Source of the DNA: Streptomyces sp. NBC_00102
GTDB lineage: Bacteria; Actinomycetota; Actinomycetes; Streptomycetales; Streptomycetaceae
DNA length: 64,000 bases
Reading direction: 5' to 3'
NCBI RefSeq assembly: GCF_026343115.1
Contig: NZ_JAPEMC010000001.1
Coordinates: forward strand, 248,001-312,000
Made by a program: the position numbers and the translations under genes. The notes under the pieces are model-generated. The model saw nothing but the letters and a program-made list of their open reading frames with translations, searched no databases and was not told the DNA's origin. Below are positions 49,482 to 58,170 of the stretch, piece after piece (position 1 is the stretch's first letter; the number at the start of each line of letters is the position of its first letter).

Positions 49482-51596
49482 GTGAACACTTTTGGTGACG
49501 AGAGCAACAACCTGCCCCCGCTGCTGCGCAAGCCCGACCCGGTGTCCGACCCGGTGCCCGTGGCTCAGCTGCGGGGGGCCCGTAAGGCCCTGACCGAGAA
49601 CCCCGTCAGCCCCCTGGACGACGGCGCGGCCAGCATCGTCACGGCGGGCGCGGTGGAACCGATGCTGCTGCGCAAGATGATCGAGGCAGAGGGAGAAACC
49701 GCGGAAGCCGGACTGTTGATGGCCAAGCCCGTGGTCGGCGGCACGCTCTACGCCATCCCGCCGCACCGGCGCTTCCTCGACCTGGACGTGCTGCCGGACT
49801 TCGTCAACCCGCGGTGGGCCCACAAGGTGTGGACCGCTATGGACGTGGAGGCCTCGGCCGCGGCGCCGGTCACCTACGAGACCTCGATCGACGAGGAGAG
49901 CGGCGAGCCGCAGGCGGTCTTCGTGATCCGGATGCCGAACCGCAAGGCGCTGGCGGACGCGGTGGCCGAGAGCATGCGTCGGACGTTCTACGCGCAGAAC
50001 GGGAAGAACGTCTACACCGAGAGCGTGCTCCAGCAGGGCGTCAAGGAGCCGATGACGCTCTTTCTGGTGCGCGTGGTGTACGACGACGGCACCCACCAGG
50101 AGACCTTCACCGTCGCCGGAGACGGCAACAGCCGGCTCGTGAGCATGTGGCTGGCCCGCACCGGCGGTGATATCGACGAGGCTGCCGCCGCGTGCGTGGC
50201 TGCTGTGATCGGCTCGGTGGACCGCTCCGGGCCCCGCCGCCCGGCCGACCAGCGTGCCGCCCGCACGAAGGTGGCGGAGATGGCCGCCCGCGTCCGCCGC
50301 GGCCTGGCCGAACCCACGCTCACCGAGGCGACCCGCCGCGAGGGCCACACCATCACCTTCCCCGCCATGGTGATCGTCGGCGCGGTCACGGAGAACGGCT
50401 CTCCCATGCCCGACCTCGTGGCCGCGCGGGACGACCTCGTCGCCAACCTTCACGTGAACGTCACCGCGTGGACCGAGGGCGCACAGAACACCCAGGGCAT
50501 GCAGCGCGTCTACCGCCACGCCCTGCACAACGGCCTGATCGACAAGGACACCTATCAAATCCTGCTCGGGGAGGTCGCCGCCGAGCAGATGCACCAGCTC
50601 CTCGGGCTGCCGCCGCATCGGCTGTGGTCCTCTGCGCTCCACCAGCAGACCGTGCTGGCCGGCTACCGCGCCGAACAGATGAACCTGCTCATCAAGCAGG
50701 AGTTCGGCATGGGCAGGGCCGACCGGCAGCGTGTCAGCGACCACTTGGCGCCCATGGCGTTGTCCTCGTACCGCAGCTCCGAGCGGATCGAGCCGGCCAT
50801 CCGCGCTTTCGGCAACGGCGGCACGATCACCGACACGGTATGGAAGCAGCCCTGGCAGCTGAGCACCGGCGACGACGCCTTCAAGGTGCTCGACGACATC
50901 CTCATCAAGGCGATCGGCGACGACCCCGCCGCTGTGGCCGAGCTGACGGTGCTGGCCGGGACGGCGGCGATCCTCGACGGATACATCACCCGCGACCGCG
51001 GCTCCAAGGTGGGCGTCACCCGTGAGGGCGGCAAGGCCCCGTTCCGGGCCACTCCCAACAAGCTGCTGGCCATTCTGGCCTCCACCTACGGCGGCCTGCG
51101 CATGCTCCACTCCATCGCGCGCGCACACATCGCGGCCGACCCAGGCATCCTGCCTAAGCGCTACCACACCTTCGACCACGAGGTCGACGGCGTTCTCGTG
51201 CGCGACGGTGACCCGGTCCGCGACAAGGTGGGCGCGCTGGTCACCATCGACTACGAGTGGGACCTGGTCTACGCGGCCGACCCCATCGGCGCCGAGGCCG
51301 CTATCGCCGAGAACCGGGCGACGCTCGGCAACAACCACACCAAGGACGACGACCAGATGGCCGAGGACACGCGCCAGCGGCGAATCCTGGAGCAGGGCGT
51401 CAAGAACGCCCGCAAGGCCGTCAACGTGTTGGCCAAGATGGTGCCGACCCGGGGCCGCGAGGTCTTCGGCAGTCACGAGGGCGTGCAGATGCTGCGCGAG
51501 CACCTGCGCAAGGTCGACGACATCCTTGTTGCCTTCGGCCCCGAGCGGACCGCAGTGCTGGACCTGGACGACGAGGGCGACGGGGACGAGGAGTGA
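49482..51596 (+). CDS. Large uncharacterised protein upstream of GIY-YIG gene
   Basis: 704 residues from GTG 49482 (VNTFGDESNNLPPLLRKPDP), no membrane segment. Residues about 85-240 contain LYAIPPHRRFLDLDVLPDFV, and after that an alpha/beta stretch with ETFTVAGDGNSRLVSMWLAR, whose GDGNSRL recalls the DGxxR core of ParB/DGQHR-type proteins such as DndB. The C-terminal half is mostly helical (QMNLLIKQEFGMGRADRQRV, LLAILASTYGGLRMLHSIAR) and ends very acidic. It is coupled by GTGA to a GIY-YIG-like gene, so the pair may form a DNA-modifying or defence system. I do not recognise the family with certainty. Confidence 0.6.
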   Translation: MNTFGDESNNLPPLLRKPDPVSDPVPVAQLRGARKALTENPVSPLDDGAASIVTAGAVEPMLLRKMIEAEGETAEAGLLMAKPVVGGTLYAIPPHRRFLDLDVLPDFVNPRWAHKVWTAMDVEASAAAPVTYETSIDEESGEPQAVFVIRMPNRKALADAVAESMRRTFYAQNGKNVYTESVLQQGVKEPMTLFLVRVVYDDGTHQETFTVAGDGNSRLVSMWLARTGGDIDEAAAACVAAVIGSVDRSGPRRPADQRAARTKVAEMAARVRRGLAEPTLTEATRREGHTITFPAMVIVGAVTENGSPMPDLVAARDDLVANLHVNVTAWTEGAQNTQGMQRVYRHALHNGLIDKDTYQILLGEVAAEQMHQLLGLPPHRLWSSALHQQTVLAGYRAEQMNLLIKQEFGMGRADRQRVSDHLAPMALSSYRSSERIEPAIRAFGNGGTITDTVWKQPWQLSTGDDAFKVLDDILIKAIGDDPAAVAELTVLAGTAAILDGYITRDRGSKVGVTREGGKAPFRATPNKLLAILASTYGGLRMLHSIARAHIAADPGILPKRYHTFDHEVDGVLVRDGDPVRDKVGALVTIDYEWDLVYAADPIGAEAAIAENRATLGNNHTKDDDQMAEDTRQRRILEQGVKNARKAVNVLAKMVPTRGREVFGSHEGVQMLREHLRKVDDILVAFGPERTAVLDLDDEGDGDEE

Positions 51597-52072
51597 GCCC
51601 GGCCATACTGATCCCCCGGCAGATCGCCCGCCAACTTTTCCCAGCGGTGAAGAGGTTGGCTCCGCTGCTCAACGCCGCCGCCTTCACCAGCGACGGCATC
51701 CTGCGGGCCGAGCTGACCTGCCGTGCCGCCGTTGTGACGGTCCGGCGGGAGATCACGGCGGCCAGCGCGGTGTACGTCGCCTGGGACGTGCGCGGCCGCT
51801 GCCGCTACGTCGGCAGTGTTCACCGCGGGGCACCCACGGCAGTGAGTGACCGGCTTGCTGAGCATCACCAGCACCGCGCCGATGGGGGTGCACGACGGGA
51901 GGAGTGGGTCCTGCTGACGGTCCTGCCGATGCGAGTCGACGCCTCACCGCCGGTCGTCCTGGCCGCCGAAGGGTGGGCTGCTCGAATTCTCAGCCCGCTC
52001 GATGGTGTCGCCCATCCCCAGATTGACCTCGTACGACCGCCGGCGGTGATAGCGGCGGCCATGGGCACCTAG
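51593..52072 (+). CDS. GIY-YIG-like nuclease
   Basis: 159 residues from GTG 51593 (GTGA overlap). Residues about 58-150 have the GIY-YIG layout: SAVYVAWDVRG (the GIY strand read as VYV), RCRYVGSVHRG (YIG read as YVG), Arg87 in the helix DRLAEH, and Glu126 in LAAEGWAARILSP. A 55-residue helical region precedes it. It is probably a single-domain nuclease whose targeting depends on its large coupled partner at 49482. A strong terminator follows. Confidence 0.68.
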   Translation: MSPAILIPRQIARQLFPAVKRLAPLLNAAAFTSDGILRAELTCRAAVVTVRREITAASAVYVAWDVRGRCRYVGSVHRGAPTAVSDRLAEHHQHRADGGARREEWVLLTVLPMRVDASPPVVLAAEGWAARILSPLDGVAHPQIDLVRPPAVIAAAMGT

Positions 52073-52098
52073 AGGCCCGATAGTCCCATTCCAACTGA

Positions 52099-52132
52099 CA
52101 AGGGTCTGTTCCCCAACGGGAACAGACCCTTG
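52099..52132 (+). terminator. Terminator after GIY-YIG gene
   Basis: A perfect 15-bp stem CAAGGGTCTGTTCCC / GGGAACAGACCCTTG with loop CAAC, 26 bases after the stop. Confidence 0.88.
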
Positions 52133-52153
52133 CGCCTGTAGGCCCGCCGACGC

Positions 52154-52174
52154 AAAACGCCTGGTCCTCGGCAT
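52154..52174. repeat. Half-copy of the 52965 terminator
   Basis: AAAACGCCTGGTCCTCGGCA plus one base, identical to the left arm and first loop base(s) of the hairpin at 52965-53011, but without the right arm. It is likely left by recombination at the downstream terminator, and it lies between the GIY-YIG gene and AbiV. Confidence 0.6.
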
Positions 52175-52229
52175 CTTCCGATCTAGCGGTCGTCGCAACA
52201 GGACAGAGTGGTCTCCGAATGCTCCTCAG

Positions 52230-52919
52230 CTACCAGCTGTCCTGTTCACCCTCCGAACCGGCCGATCTTGTGGCCGCGGCCCAGTCCTCAGGGTGCGCCA
52301 CGGCCAAGAGCCGGAACTGCTGCTCATGGGTGCTGTCGTACGGTGTGACAGCCGACTTCATCCGGACGTGATCGTTGATGAGGAGCATCTCGATCACGCG
52401 CGCAGCGGTCTGCAGGTCGGCTTCGGTCGTTCCAGCGGGGATGGCCGCGGGGGACAGGATGGCGTCGTCCTCGTCGCGGTCGACGTAGAACCCGCGCTGC
52501 TTTGCCAGGTTGGCAGTCCGGGCAGCGACCTCCGCTTCCTGCTGTCGTGCCTTGTGGGCCTTCTCCCACTCCTCGTAGCTCGACCCCATGGTGCGGACGG
52601 CGCTGTAGTCGCCCCAGAACTCGGCGAGGCCGTCGCCGAAGACCACCGCCTCCAGGTACTTCTTGGTGTGGCTCCTCCCGTGCTGAGCCAAGGCGTCCAC
52701 CGTCCGGGGCTGATCAGCACCAGAGCTCCAGTCATCCTGGAAGACGTCGTAGATCCACAGAGCCTTCCCGAGCTCCTCCTGCGCCAGGACGGTCAGGGAG
52801 TACGCCCGCCCGTAGGACCTGGCGTTCAGCAGGGTGCGGGCGTCGGTGATCAGGGAGGAGGCATTGTCCACCAACGCCTTCCAGAAATCGCGTGCCTGCC
52901 CTGGGCTCATTTCGGTCAT
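52230..52919 (-). CDS. AbiV-family abortive infection protein
   Basis: 229 residues from ATG 52919 (MTEMSPGQARDFWKALVDNA), with no ribosome site upstream, so possibly translated leaderless. The diagnostic AbiV block is at about 20-60: NASSLITDARTLLNARSYGR, AYSLTVLAQEELGKALWIYD. The rest is helical (HTKKYLEAVVFGDGLAEFWG, ADLQTAARVIEMLLINDHVR). AbiV proteins, first described in Lactococcus, shut down translation after phage infection by acting on a phage factor. It is bracketed by strong terminators, like a stand-alone defence cassette. Confidence 0.8.
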   Translation of the reverse strand: MTEMSPGQARDFWKALVDNASSLITDARTLLNARSYGRAYSLTVLAQEELGKALWIYDVFQDDWSSGADQPRTVDALAQHGRSHTKKYLEAVVFGDGLAEFWGDYSAVRTMGSSYEEWEKAHKARQQEAEVAARTANLAKQRGFYVDRDEDDAILSPAAIPAGTTEADLQTAARVIEMLLINDHVRMKSAVTPYDSTHEQQFRLLAVAHPEDWAAATRSAGSEGEQDSW

Positions 52920-52964
52920 GAACCCAGTGTGCCGACTTGGCGAGCTGGCGGGCAGCACTCATTC

Positions 52965-53011
52965 AAAACGCCTGGTCCTCGGCATTGGAGCTGCCGGGGA
53001 CCAGGCGTTTT
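52965..53011. terminator. Bidirectional terminator beside AbiV
   Basis: A 19-bp stem (52965-52983 with 52993-53011, one G-T pair) starting AAAACGCCTGG and ending CCAGGCGTTTT, loop ATTGGAGCT, followed by CCATCCTACGG. The A-run and T-run make it a classic intrinsic terminator in both directions. The inner stem, loop and tail resemble the tpg terminator. Confidence 0.85.
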
Positions 53012-53023
53012 CCATCCTACGGG

Positions 53024-54334
53024 CTACACCGGCGTCGGGGCGGTGGCCCGGTAGCGCTCGACCAGGCTCTCCATGCCGGTCAGGCCGGCGTCCAGGCCGA
53101 GCTGGCGGAGCCAGTCGTCCACCTGCTCCTGGCGGTCGGTGAAGCTGCGCAGGTCCAGCGCCGGATTGGCGCGGAAGACGCCACCGGCCGATGCCCCGGC
53201 CTCCGGGATCTCCTCCAGCCCGTGGGAGGCCAGGAGTTCCTTGACCTGCCGGTCCGCGACGAGGTGGAGCTCGCGCGGCTGCGCCACCAGGGCGGTGTCG
53301 ATGTCGGCGATGCGGGCGATCTCCGCGACGACCTTGGGATCGACGGCGGTCTTCAACAACCCGTTGAACAGGACGGCCAGTTCCGGCACCGGGTACCGGT
53401 GCGTCCATCTCGCCTTTCCGCGTCCCTCGGCGTACTGGCAGACCCGGGCGATGACGTCGATGGTGACGCTCGCGACCGCGGACGTCGCAGCGCCGTACGG
53501 TTCGGGCAGGTCGACCGACACGATCGCCTCGACCAGGTGCGTCTTGTCCGCGGGCCAGCCGGTGGCCTGCCACACCAGCCGGGCCTTGCGGGCCCTGTTG
53601 TGCCCGAGCCGGCGGAAGCCCGTGTCGTAGTCGATCGCCCCGTTCCCGAGGGTGCGCAGGGCCGGGGGGAATGCGGAGTCGTTCAGCGCCTGGGCGAGGG
53701 CGTCGACGGTCCTCTCCGACAGCGGGCGCCAGGCGCCAGCCTGGCCCATCGGGAGGTTGATGCCGGTGCGCAGGATGAAGTCGGCAGTGGCCTTGCCCTC
53801 GTTGTCCCTCTCCAGATTCGGGGACATGACGTTCTGCCCCATGGGCAGCACCCTCGCCGACGGCTCCTCCCGGGCGAGCTGGAGGAGCCGGTTACGGTCG
53901 GCGGTGGCGTTGCGCCCGCTCAGCCGGATCGGCGCCTTGAGCTTCACCAGCACCGGCCGGGGCGCGACGTCGGCGTCCACCCGGATCACCACCACGCTGC
54001 GCCCCGACCCGTCGTCGAGGGGCACGTTGAAGAAGGCTGGCTCCCAGGGCGGATCGAGCATCGTGCTGCACCCGCTGACGATCTGGTCAATCGTCGGCTG
54101 AGCATCGACGCCGACGATCCGCGCGACGCCCGGCTCCACCTTGTCGTTGATGCCGACCAGGATCATGCCGCCGTAGGTGTTCGCCATCGCCGCGATGGTC
54201 TGCACCAGGCTGGAGGAGTACTCGCTCTTGTACTCCAGTGTCAGGCTCTCCACCTGGTCCAGACGCGCGGCGAGGGCGCGGATGCGCTCGATCGTCAGAT
54301 CCGCTGCCGAGGCAGCGAACAAAGAGTTGTTCAT
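53024..54334 (-). CDS. AlbA_2/Schlafen-like protein
   Basis: 436 residues from ATG 54334 (MNNSLFAASAADLTIERIRA), with GGTGGAG upstream. Residues about 25-165 form an AlbA_2 (Schlafen-type) domain: ESLTLEYKSEYSSSLVQTIA, AMANTYGGMILVGINDK, then FFNVPLDDGSGRSVVVIRVD and PIRLSGRNATADRNRLLQLA. In eukaryotic Schlafens this fold is an RNase; in bacteria it is found in transcription regulators and defence genes. The rest is an uncharacterised alpha/beta region. It lies beside AbiV and may also be defensive; no reverse transcriptase or other known partner is adjacent. Confidence 0.78.
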   Translation of the reverse strand: MNNSLFAASAADLTIERIRALAARLDQVESLTLEYKSEYSSSLVQTIAAMANTYGGMILVGINDKVEPGVARIVGVDAQPTIDQIVSGCSTMLDPPWEPAFFNVPLDDGSGRSVVVIRVDADVAPRPVLVKLKAPIRLSGRNATADRNRLLQLAREEPSARVLPMGQNVMSPNLERDNEGKATADFILRTGINLPMGQAGAWRPLSERTVDALAQALNDSAFPPALRTLGNGAIDYDTGFRRLGHNRARKARLVWQATGWPADKTHLVEAIVSVDLPEPYGAATSAVASVTIDVIARVCQYAEGRGKARWTHRYPVPELAVLFNGLLKTAVDPKVVAEIARIADIDTALVAQPRELHLVADRQVKELLASHGLEEIPEAGASAGGVFRANPALDLRSFTDRQEQVDDWLRQLGLDAGLTGMESLVERYRATAPTPV

Positions 54335-54512
54335 CTGCTCATACTCCACCAAGCAGCCTGCTCCCCACCGGGTAATTTCCCCAAGGTGACGACGCCTCGG
54401 CCAGGCCCACAGGCGCGCGGTGAGCTCCTGGCCGATCGGCAGGACCACCCGCACCGCCAGGCCGTCCGGGAGCCACAGTGAAGTGACCAAACCCCCGAAC
54501 ATCTCCCCGAAA

Positions 54513-55636
54513 CTTAGAGGGTGTTTCGTCCCGTTGTTTCATCCCAGATTGCGTGGCTGCGGGTGGTTCATGCGCCGCGCCATGTAGGGGTGGATTCTGC
54601 GGTGAGTCTGCGGGTCATGAGGTTGATCATCGCAAGGTGGATCATGGCTTCGGACCGGTGTGGGTGTGCTTCGTAGTCGCGGGCCAGGCGTCGGTGGTTC
54701 ATGAGCCATCCCAGAGTCCGCTCAACGGTCCAGCGGCGGGGCAGAACGGCAAAGCCCCTGGTGGCGGGGTCGCGGCGGACGATGTGCATGTCGATGCCGA
54801 GCGTGGCGGCGTCCTCGACGAGGTGCTGGCGATAGCCGCCGTCGACCCAGGTTTTGCGGACGGTGGGATGCTCGGTGGCGATCCGTTCGATGAGAGTTCG
54901 GCCGGCGGTCGAGTCCTGCACGCTGGCCGCGGTGACCAGCACTCCGAGGAGGAGTCCGACGGTGTCGATGACGATGCTCCGCATGCGGCCGACGATCTTC
55001 TTGCCCGCGTCGATGCCTTGCCCGGAGGTGGGGACGTTGGTGGAGGTCTTGATGCTCTGGGAGTCGATGACGCAGGCGGTCGGTTCGTCCTCCCGGCCTT
55101 CCTGCCTGCGGACTTGACGCCGGAGGAGGCTGTTGAGCTGGTCGAATACGCCTTCTTCCTGCCAGCGGGCGAAGTAGGCGTAGACGGTGTTCCAGTGCGG
55201 GTAGTCGTGCGGCAGATAGCGCCACGGGATACCGGTGCGGTTCACGTAGAGGACCGCGTCCAGGAGACTGCGCAGGTCGTGGTTCGGTGGCCTGCCGATG
55301 TCCAGGCCGCGGCCGCGGCGCTCGGACCGCCAGGCGGTCAGGGTCGGCTCGACCAGCTCCCATCGGGCATCGGAGAGGTCGCCTGGATAGCGACGGCGCT
55401 CAGTCATGATTCTGGAGTACCGGCTGGCCGAGGACCCGGCACAGGCGCATGCATCAGGCGCACGAAGCGAACGGTGCACGACGGCGCGTCCTGGGATGAA
55501 ACAGGAGGAGTGCGGGCGAGACCACGGCATCGGCACCCCACCAGTACCACCGCGACCTCGAGAAGCACCCATCTCATCAAGGCCCACTCACGTAGCACCT
55601 GAAATCGCATCAAGAGAGGCGTAAACGCCCTCTAAG
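54513..55636. mobile_element. IS5-family insertion sequence, complete
   Basis: About 1.12 kb with 14-base terminal inverted repeats, CTTAGAGGGTGTTT at 54513 and its complement AAACGCCCTCTAAG ending at 55636, one mismatch. It contains one intact transposase. The right end lies directly against repeat X1, and its TAAG is shared with the junction seen at 40912 and 60757. No unambiguous target duplication can be assigned because CTTA/TAAG is part of the inverted repeat. Confidence 0.85.
54568..55407 (-). CDS. IS5-family transposase
   Basis: 279 residues from ATG 55407 (MTERRRYPGDLSDARWELVE). All IS5 blocks are present: GIPWRYLPHDYPHWNTVYAY, VIDSQSIKTS (first Asp), WVDGGYRQHLVED (second Asp), and RRWTVERTLGWLMNHRRLAR (Glu). 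It is complete and probably active. About 35 percent similar by eye to the transposase at 41532, so a different IS5 subgroup member. Confidence 0.93.
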   Translation of the reverse strand: MTERRRYPGDLSDARWELVEPTLTAWRSERRGRGLDIGRPPNHDLRSLLDAVLYVNRTGIPWRYLPHDYPHWNTVYAYFARWQEEGVFDQLNSLLRRQVRRQEGREDEPTACVIDSQSIKTSTNVPTSGQGIDAGKKIVGRMRSIVIDTVGLLLGVLVTAASVQDSTAGRTLIERIATEHPTVRKTWVDGGYRQHLVEDAATLGIDMHIVRRDPATRGFAVLPRRWTVERTLGWLMNHRRLARDYEAHPHRSEAMIHLAMINLMTRRLTAESTPTWRGA

Positions 55637-55945
55637 GCTCACCTCTCACATTGGGGGCTGGTGGGCTGTTCGGGGGGCGGTATGGGGGCCTCTGCGCTCA
55701 TGCTGAAGCGCGATGGGGCCGGGGGCTCAGGAGACCGTGGTGTGGACATTCGGCTGTGAAGCATGGGCTGTCTCGACCGACCACTACCGGCGAACCGTCA
55801 ACTCTGTAACAAGGGCGCGGTTTTCCAGGAGTTGTGGGATGTGGTTCTGCCCTGAGTTGCACGGCTTGAGCAAGGGCACTCCCCGGCTCCAGGCACGGGT
55901 TCCAGCTCATTGCACGCCTGTTCGCGACGCGCCGCGCTGGAGGAG
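55637..55945. repeat. Repeat X, copy 1
   Basis: About 310 bases repeated in direct orientation at 60761-61065, with roughly 85-90 percent identity by eye. Shared landmarks are CTCACCTCTCACATTGGGG, GTGGACATTCGGCTGTGAAG and GGCACGGGTTCCAGCT. A minus-strand frame (LEPGSALAQAVQLRA, GRDSPCFTAECP) is conserved between copies but has no clear start, so coding is doubtful. It lies between two insertion sequences here and directly behind a CRISPR leader in copy 2. Confidence 0.7.
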
Positions 55946-55946
55946 T

Positions 55947-56829
55947 GAGCCTTTTCCAACCTCACACTGACGCGTGATGGAGGACGAGCACGGCCTGGAC
56001 GATCACGGTGATGCGGTTGGTGCTGCAGGGGAGCTTCCGAAGGAGCCGCCAGCTTTTCAGGACCGCCATGGCCTGCTCGACAAGGCAGCGGATCTTGGCA
56101 TGACTGCTGTTGTGCGCGCTTCCACCTCTTGAGCCGATGGCCTCGGAACGGAACACGGACGGGGTGGCCGGCTCCCTGGTACGCCTTGTCCGCCCAGCAC
56201 TTAAGCTCGGCCGCGACGAGCGCGTCGATGATTCCGTGGGTCCGTGCGGCAGTCAGGTCGTCGACGGCCCCGGGCAGGGCGTGGGACGCCCACAACAGCC
56301 GGCCGAACGGATCGGTGAGGGCCTGGACGTTCATGCCGTGACGCTTGTGCTTCCCTGAGTAGAACGGGGTGTCGGCGGCGATCCGGTCGATCGGCAGGAG
56401 GGTGCCGTCCAGGATCACGAACGCCTTGGTCCGGATGTTCTTCATCGCCTCGGCCAGGGTCGGGGCGAGGGCGGCCAAGACGTCGACTGCCTCGCGTATG
56501 TAGCGGTAGACGGTGGCGATCCCGATGCCGAACCCGGCCGCGAGCTGGGCGTAGGTGTCGCCACACCGCAGGTGGGCCAGGGCGAGCAGGGCCTGACGTG
56601 CCGCGGGCAGCCATCGCCACCGCGTGCCGATGTCCCGACGCCTGGCCGTCAGCTGTCCGGCCAGGAACCGCAGGGTGCGGGTGGACAAGTCGATCGAGGA
56701 CGGGTAGAAGAGCACGCGAAGCTCCTGGCGAACACGGGTGATCTTGGTCGAGAACCCGTCTACCAGGAGCTTCGTCGTTGTGCAGAACTGTCCACCTCGC
56801 GGTCAGCGCCGCCAGCTTGGAAGAGGGTC
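55947..56829 (-). mobile_element. IS copy A (inverted relative to copy B)
   Basis: An 883-base unit with imperfect terminal repeats (GACCCTCTTCCAAGC on one end, GAGCC...TTCCAACC on the other). An almost identical 883-base copy lies inverted at 59420-60302. The flanks differ, which fixes the ends. It carries one transposase gene broken into two frames. Confidence 0.8.
55962..56715 (-). pseudogene. Transposase of IS copy A, frameshifted
   Basis: A DDE transposase of the IS5/HARBI-like group, with a helix-turn-helix DTYAQLAAGFGIGIATVYRY, ILDGTLLPIDRIA (first Asp), FYSGKHKRHGMNVQALTDPF, ADKAYQGAG (second Asp). After FRGHRLKRWKRAQ the frame must shift to reach the conserved end SHAKIRCLVEQAMAVLKSWR. 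Copy B has the same break. Either a programmed frameshift or a mutation predating duplication. Confidence 0.75.
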
Positions 56830-56952
56830 ACTGTGATGAGGCTCTCTGAGTTTCCCAACCCGCGCTCAGGCCCTTCCCAGACCGTCTCCCGTTCCCCACT
56901 CTGGACGGCCCCGCGCCCGCGCCCCTTGTGCGTGTGTGCCCCGGGGCGGGGG

Positions 56953-57885
56953 TCAGGCCAAGGGGTCGAGATGGTCAGCGCAAGCGGCCTGGAGGGCGCG
57001 CAGCTCCTCGCCCGCCGCGTCGATGGCGTCCGGGGTAACGGGGCCGGACCGAATCGCGGCCAGGATCTTCGTCTCCAGCGCCTGGAGGGTGCTGGCGGGT
57101 AGGAATGGCATCCCCACCGGGTATCCAGTGTCGATCCCGGCACGCAAGTCCAGGTGGAGCGCGTCCCAGCTTCTGAGCGCCACGTCGGTCTTGTCGATGT
57201 CGTCGCGCTCGGCCTTGGCCAGGTCGTCGAGGTCCCTGAGCAGGGCTTGTACGTCGGCGTGGGTCTTGGTGCACAACTTGCGCACCCTTGTGTGCGTCTT
57301 ATGCAGGAGCACGATCGCGCCCGCCGCGAGGGTCAGGCTGGTGGAGATGACCGGCGCCTTGTAAGTGGCGAAGAACTGCTCGCTTATTAGGACCACGGCG
57401 ACGCCGAGGCCAGCGAGATTGGACCATATTCGGTCGTGGGTAGCGCGCCTTATACGTCTAGGGAGTTTTTCGATCGGGAAGTCTTCGGGATCTCGCTCCT
57501 GGCCGCCAGCGGCCATCGCCAACCATGTACCCAACAGTGCCCACCGGAGCATGGAGTACGTCAATCTGTCATCCCCGGGCGACTGCCAGATCTCAGGTCG
57601 GTTCCAGTAGGTGAGGATGACGGCGCTGGGACCCGCGGCCCACAGGAAGGTCTTCACCTTCTCCGAGTCATGCCACCAGCGCGCCGTGAACACCTTGCGC
57701 TTCCACCACGGCACCCCGTAGAACGCCATCGCCATGCCGAGGACAAAGAGGAGGGTGCCGAGGGCCTTGTTCTCGCCTGCCTTGTAGAGGTTGTTGCCGT
57801 AGGTGTTGAGGAGGAGGCCGGCGGGGGCGCACCAGCGCCGTAGGCGGTCGTCGACCTGCTTCCGTATCGTCCGCGTTGTCTGCAT
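56953..57885 (-). CDS. Uncharacterised membrane protein
   Basis: 310 residues from ATG 57885. About four or five hydrophobic helices lie between residues 40 and 200 (ALGTLLFVLGMAMAFYGV, FLWAAGPSAVILTYW, WSNLAGLGVAVVLISEQFFA, PVISTSLTLAAGAIVLL). A cytoplasmic helical tail follows, with a coiled-coil (CTKTHADVQALLRDLDDLAK). It was not recognised. It lies in the unique block between the two inverted IS copies, next to a lipoprotein and a small soluble protein. Confidence 0.6.
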   Translation of the reverse strand: MQTTRTIRKQVDDRLRRWCAPAGLLLNTYGNNLYKAGENKALGTLLFVLGMAMAFYGVPWWKRKVFTARWWHDSEKVKTFLWAAGPSAVILTYWNRPEIWQSPGDDRLTYSMLRWALLGTWLAMAAGGQERDPEDFPIEKLPRRIRRATHDRIWSNLAGLGVAVVLISEQFFATYKAPVISTSLTLAAGAIVLLHKTHTRVRKLCTKTHADVQALLRDLDDLAKAERDDIDKTDVALRSWDALHLDLRAGIDTGYPVGMPFLPASTLQALETKILAAIRSGPVTPDAIDAAGEELRALQAACADHLDPLA

Positions 57886-58170
57886 GAGGTCAGTGATCGG
57901 CTGAACTCCGCCAAGCCAACCGCAATTTGATGAACTTGAGAGATTCGGGAACCGGAACCGGCCGTACCTCTAGCCTCGATCGTTCATGAGTCCTCGTCGG
58001 TTCGTTGATGGGGACTCTGTGCTTACGGGGGTGCGGAATTTCGTGAGCTGGGTGCAGGACACTACGACGACCTGTGGACCGAGGAACCCTGGCCCGACGA
58101 GTACGACTTGGCAGTCTGGCCGGTACCCGGCCCCCTGCGGGGGCGGGGTACTTCTCGTATGCTCCGGCGC

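Noticed and set aside
49209..51503. 764-codon minus-strand open frame opposite the 704-residue gene
   Set aside because: The plus strand has natural amino-acid composition, a GTGA-coupled partner and a following terminator; the minus frame is His/Leu/Val-rich shadow.
55698..55910. Conserved minus-strand frame within repeat X
   Set aside because: Similar peptide in both copies, but starts and ends differ, and no ribosome site was found.
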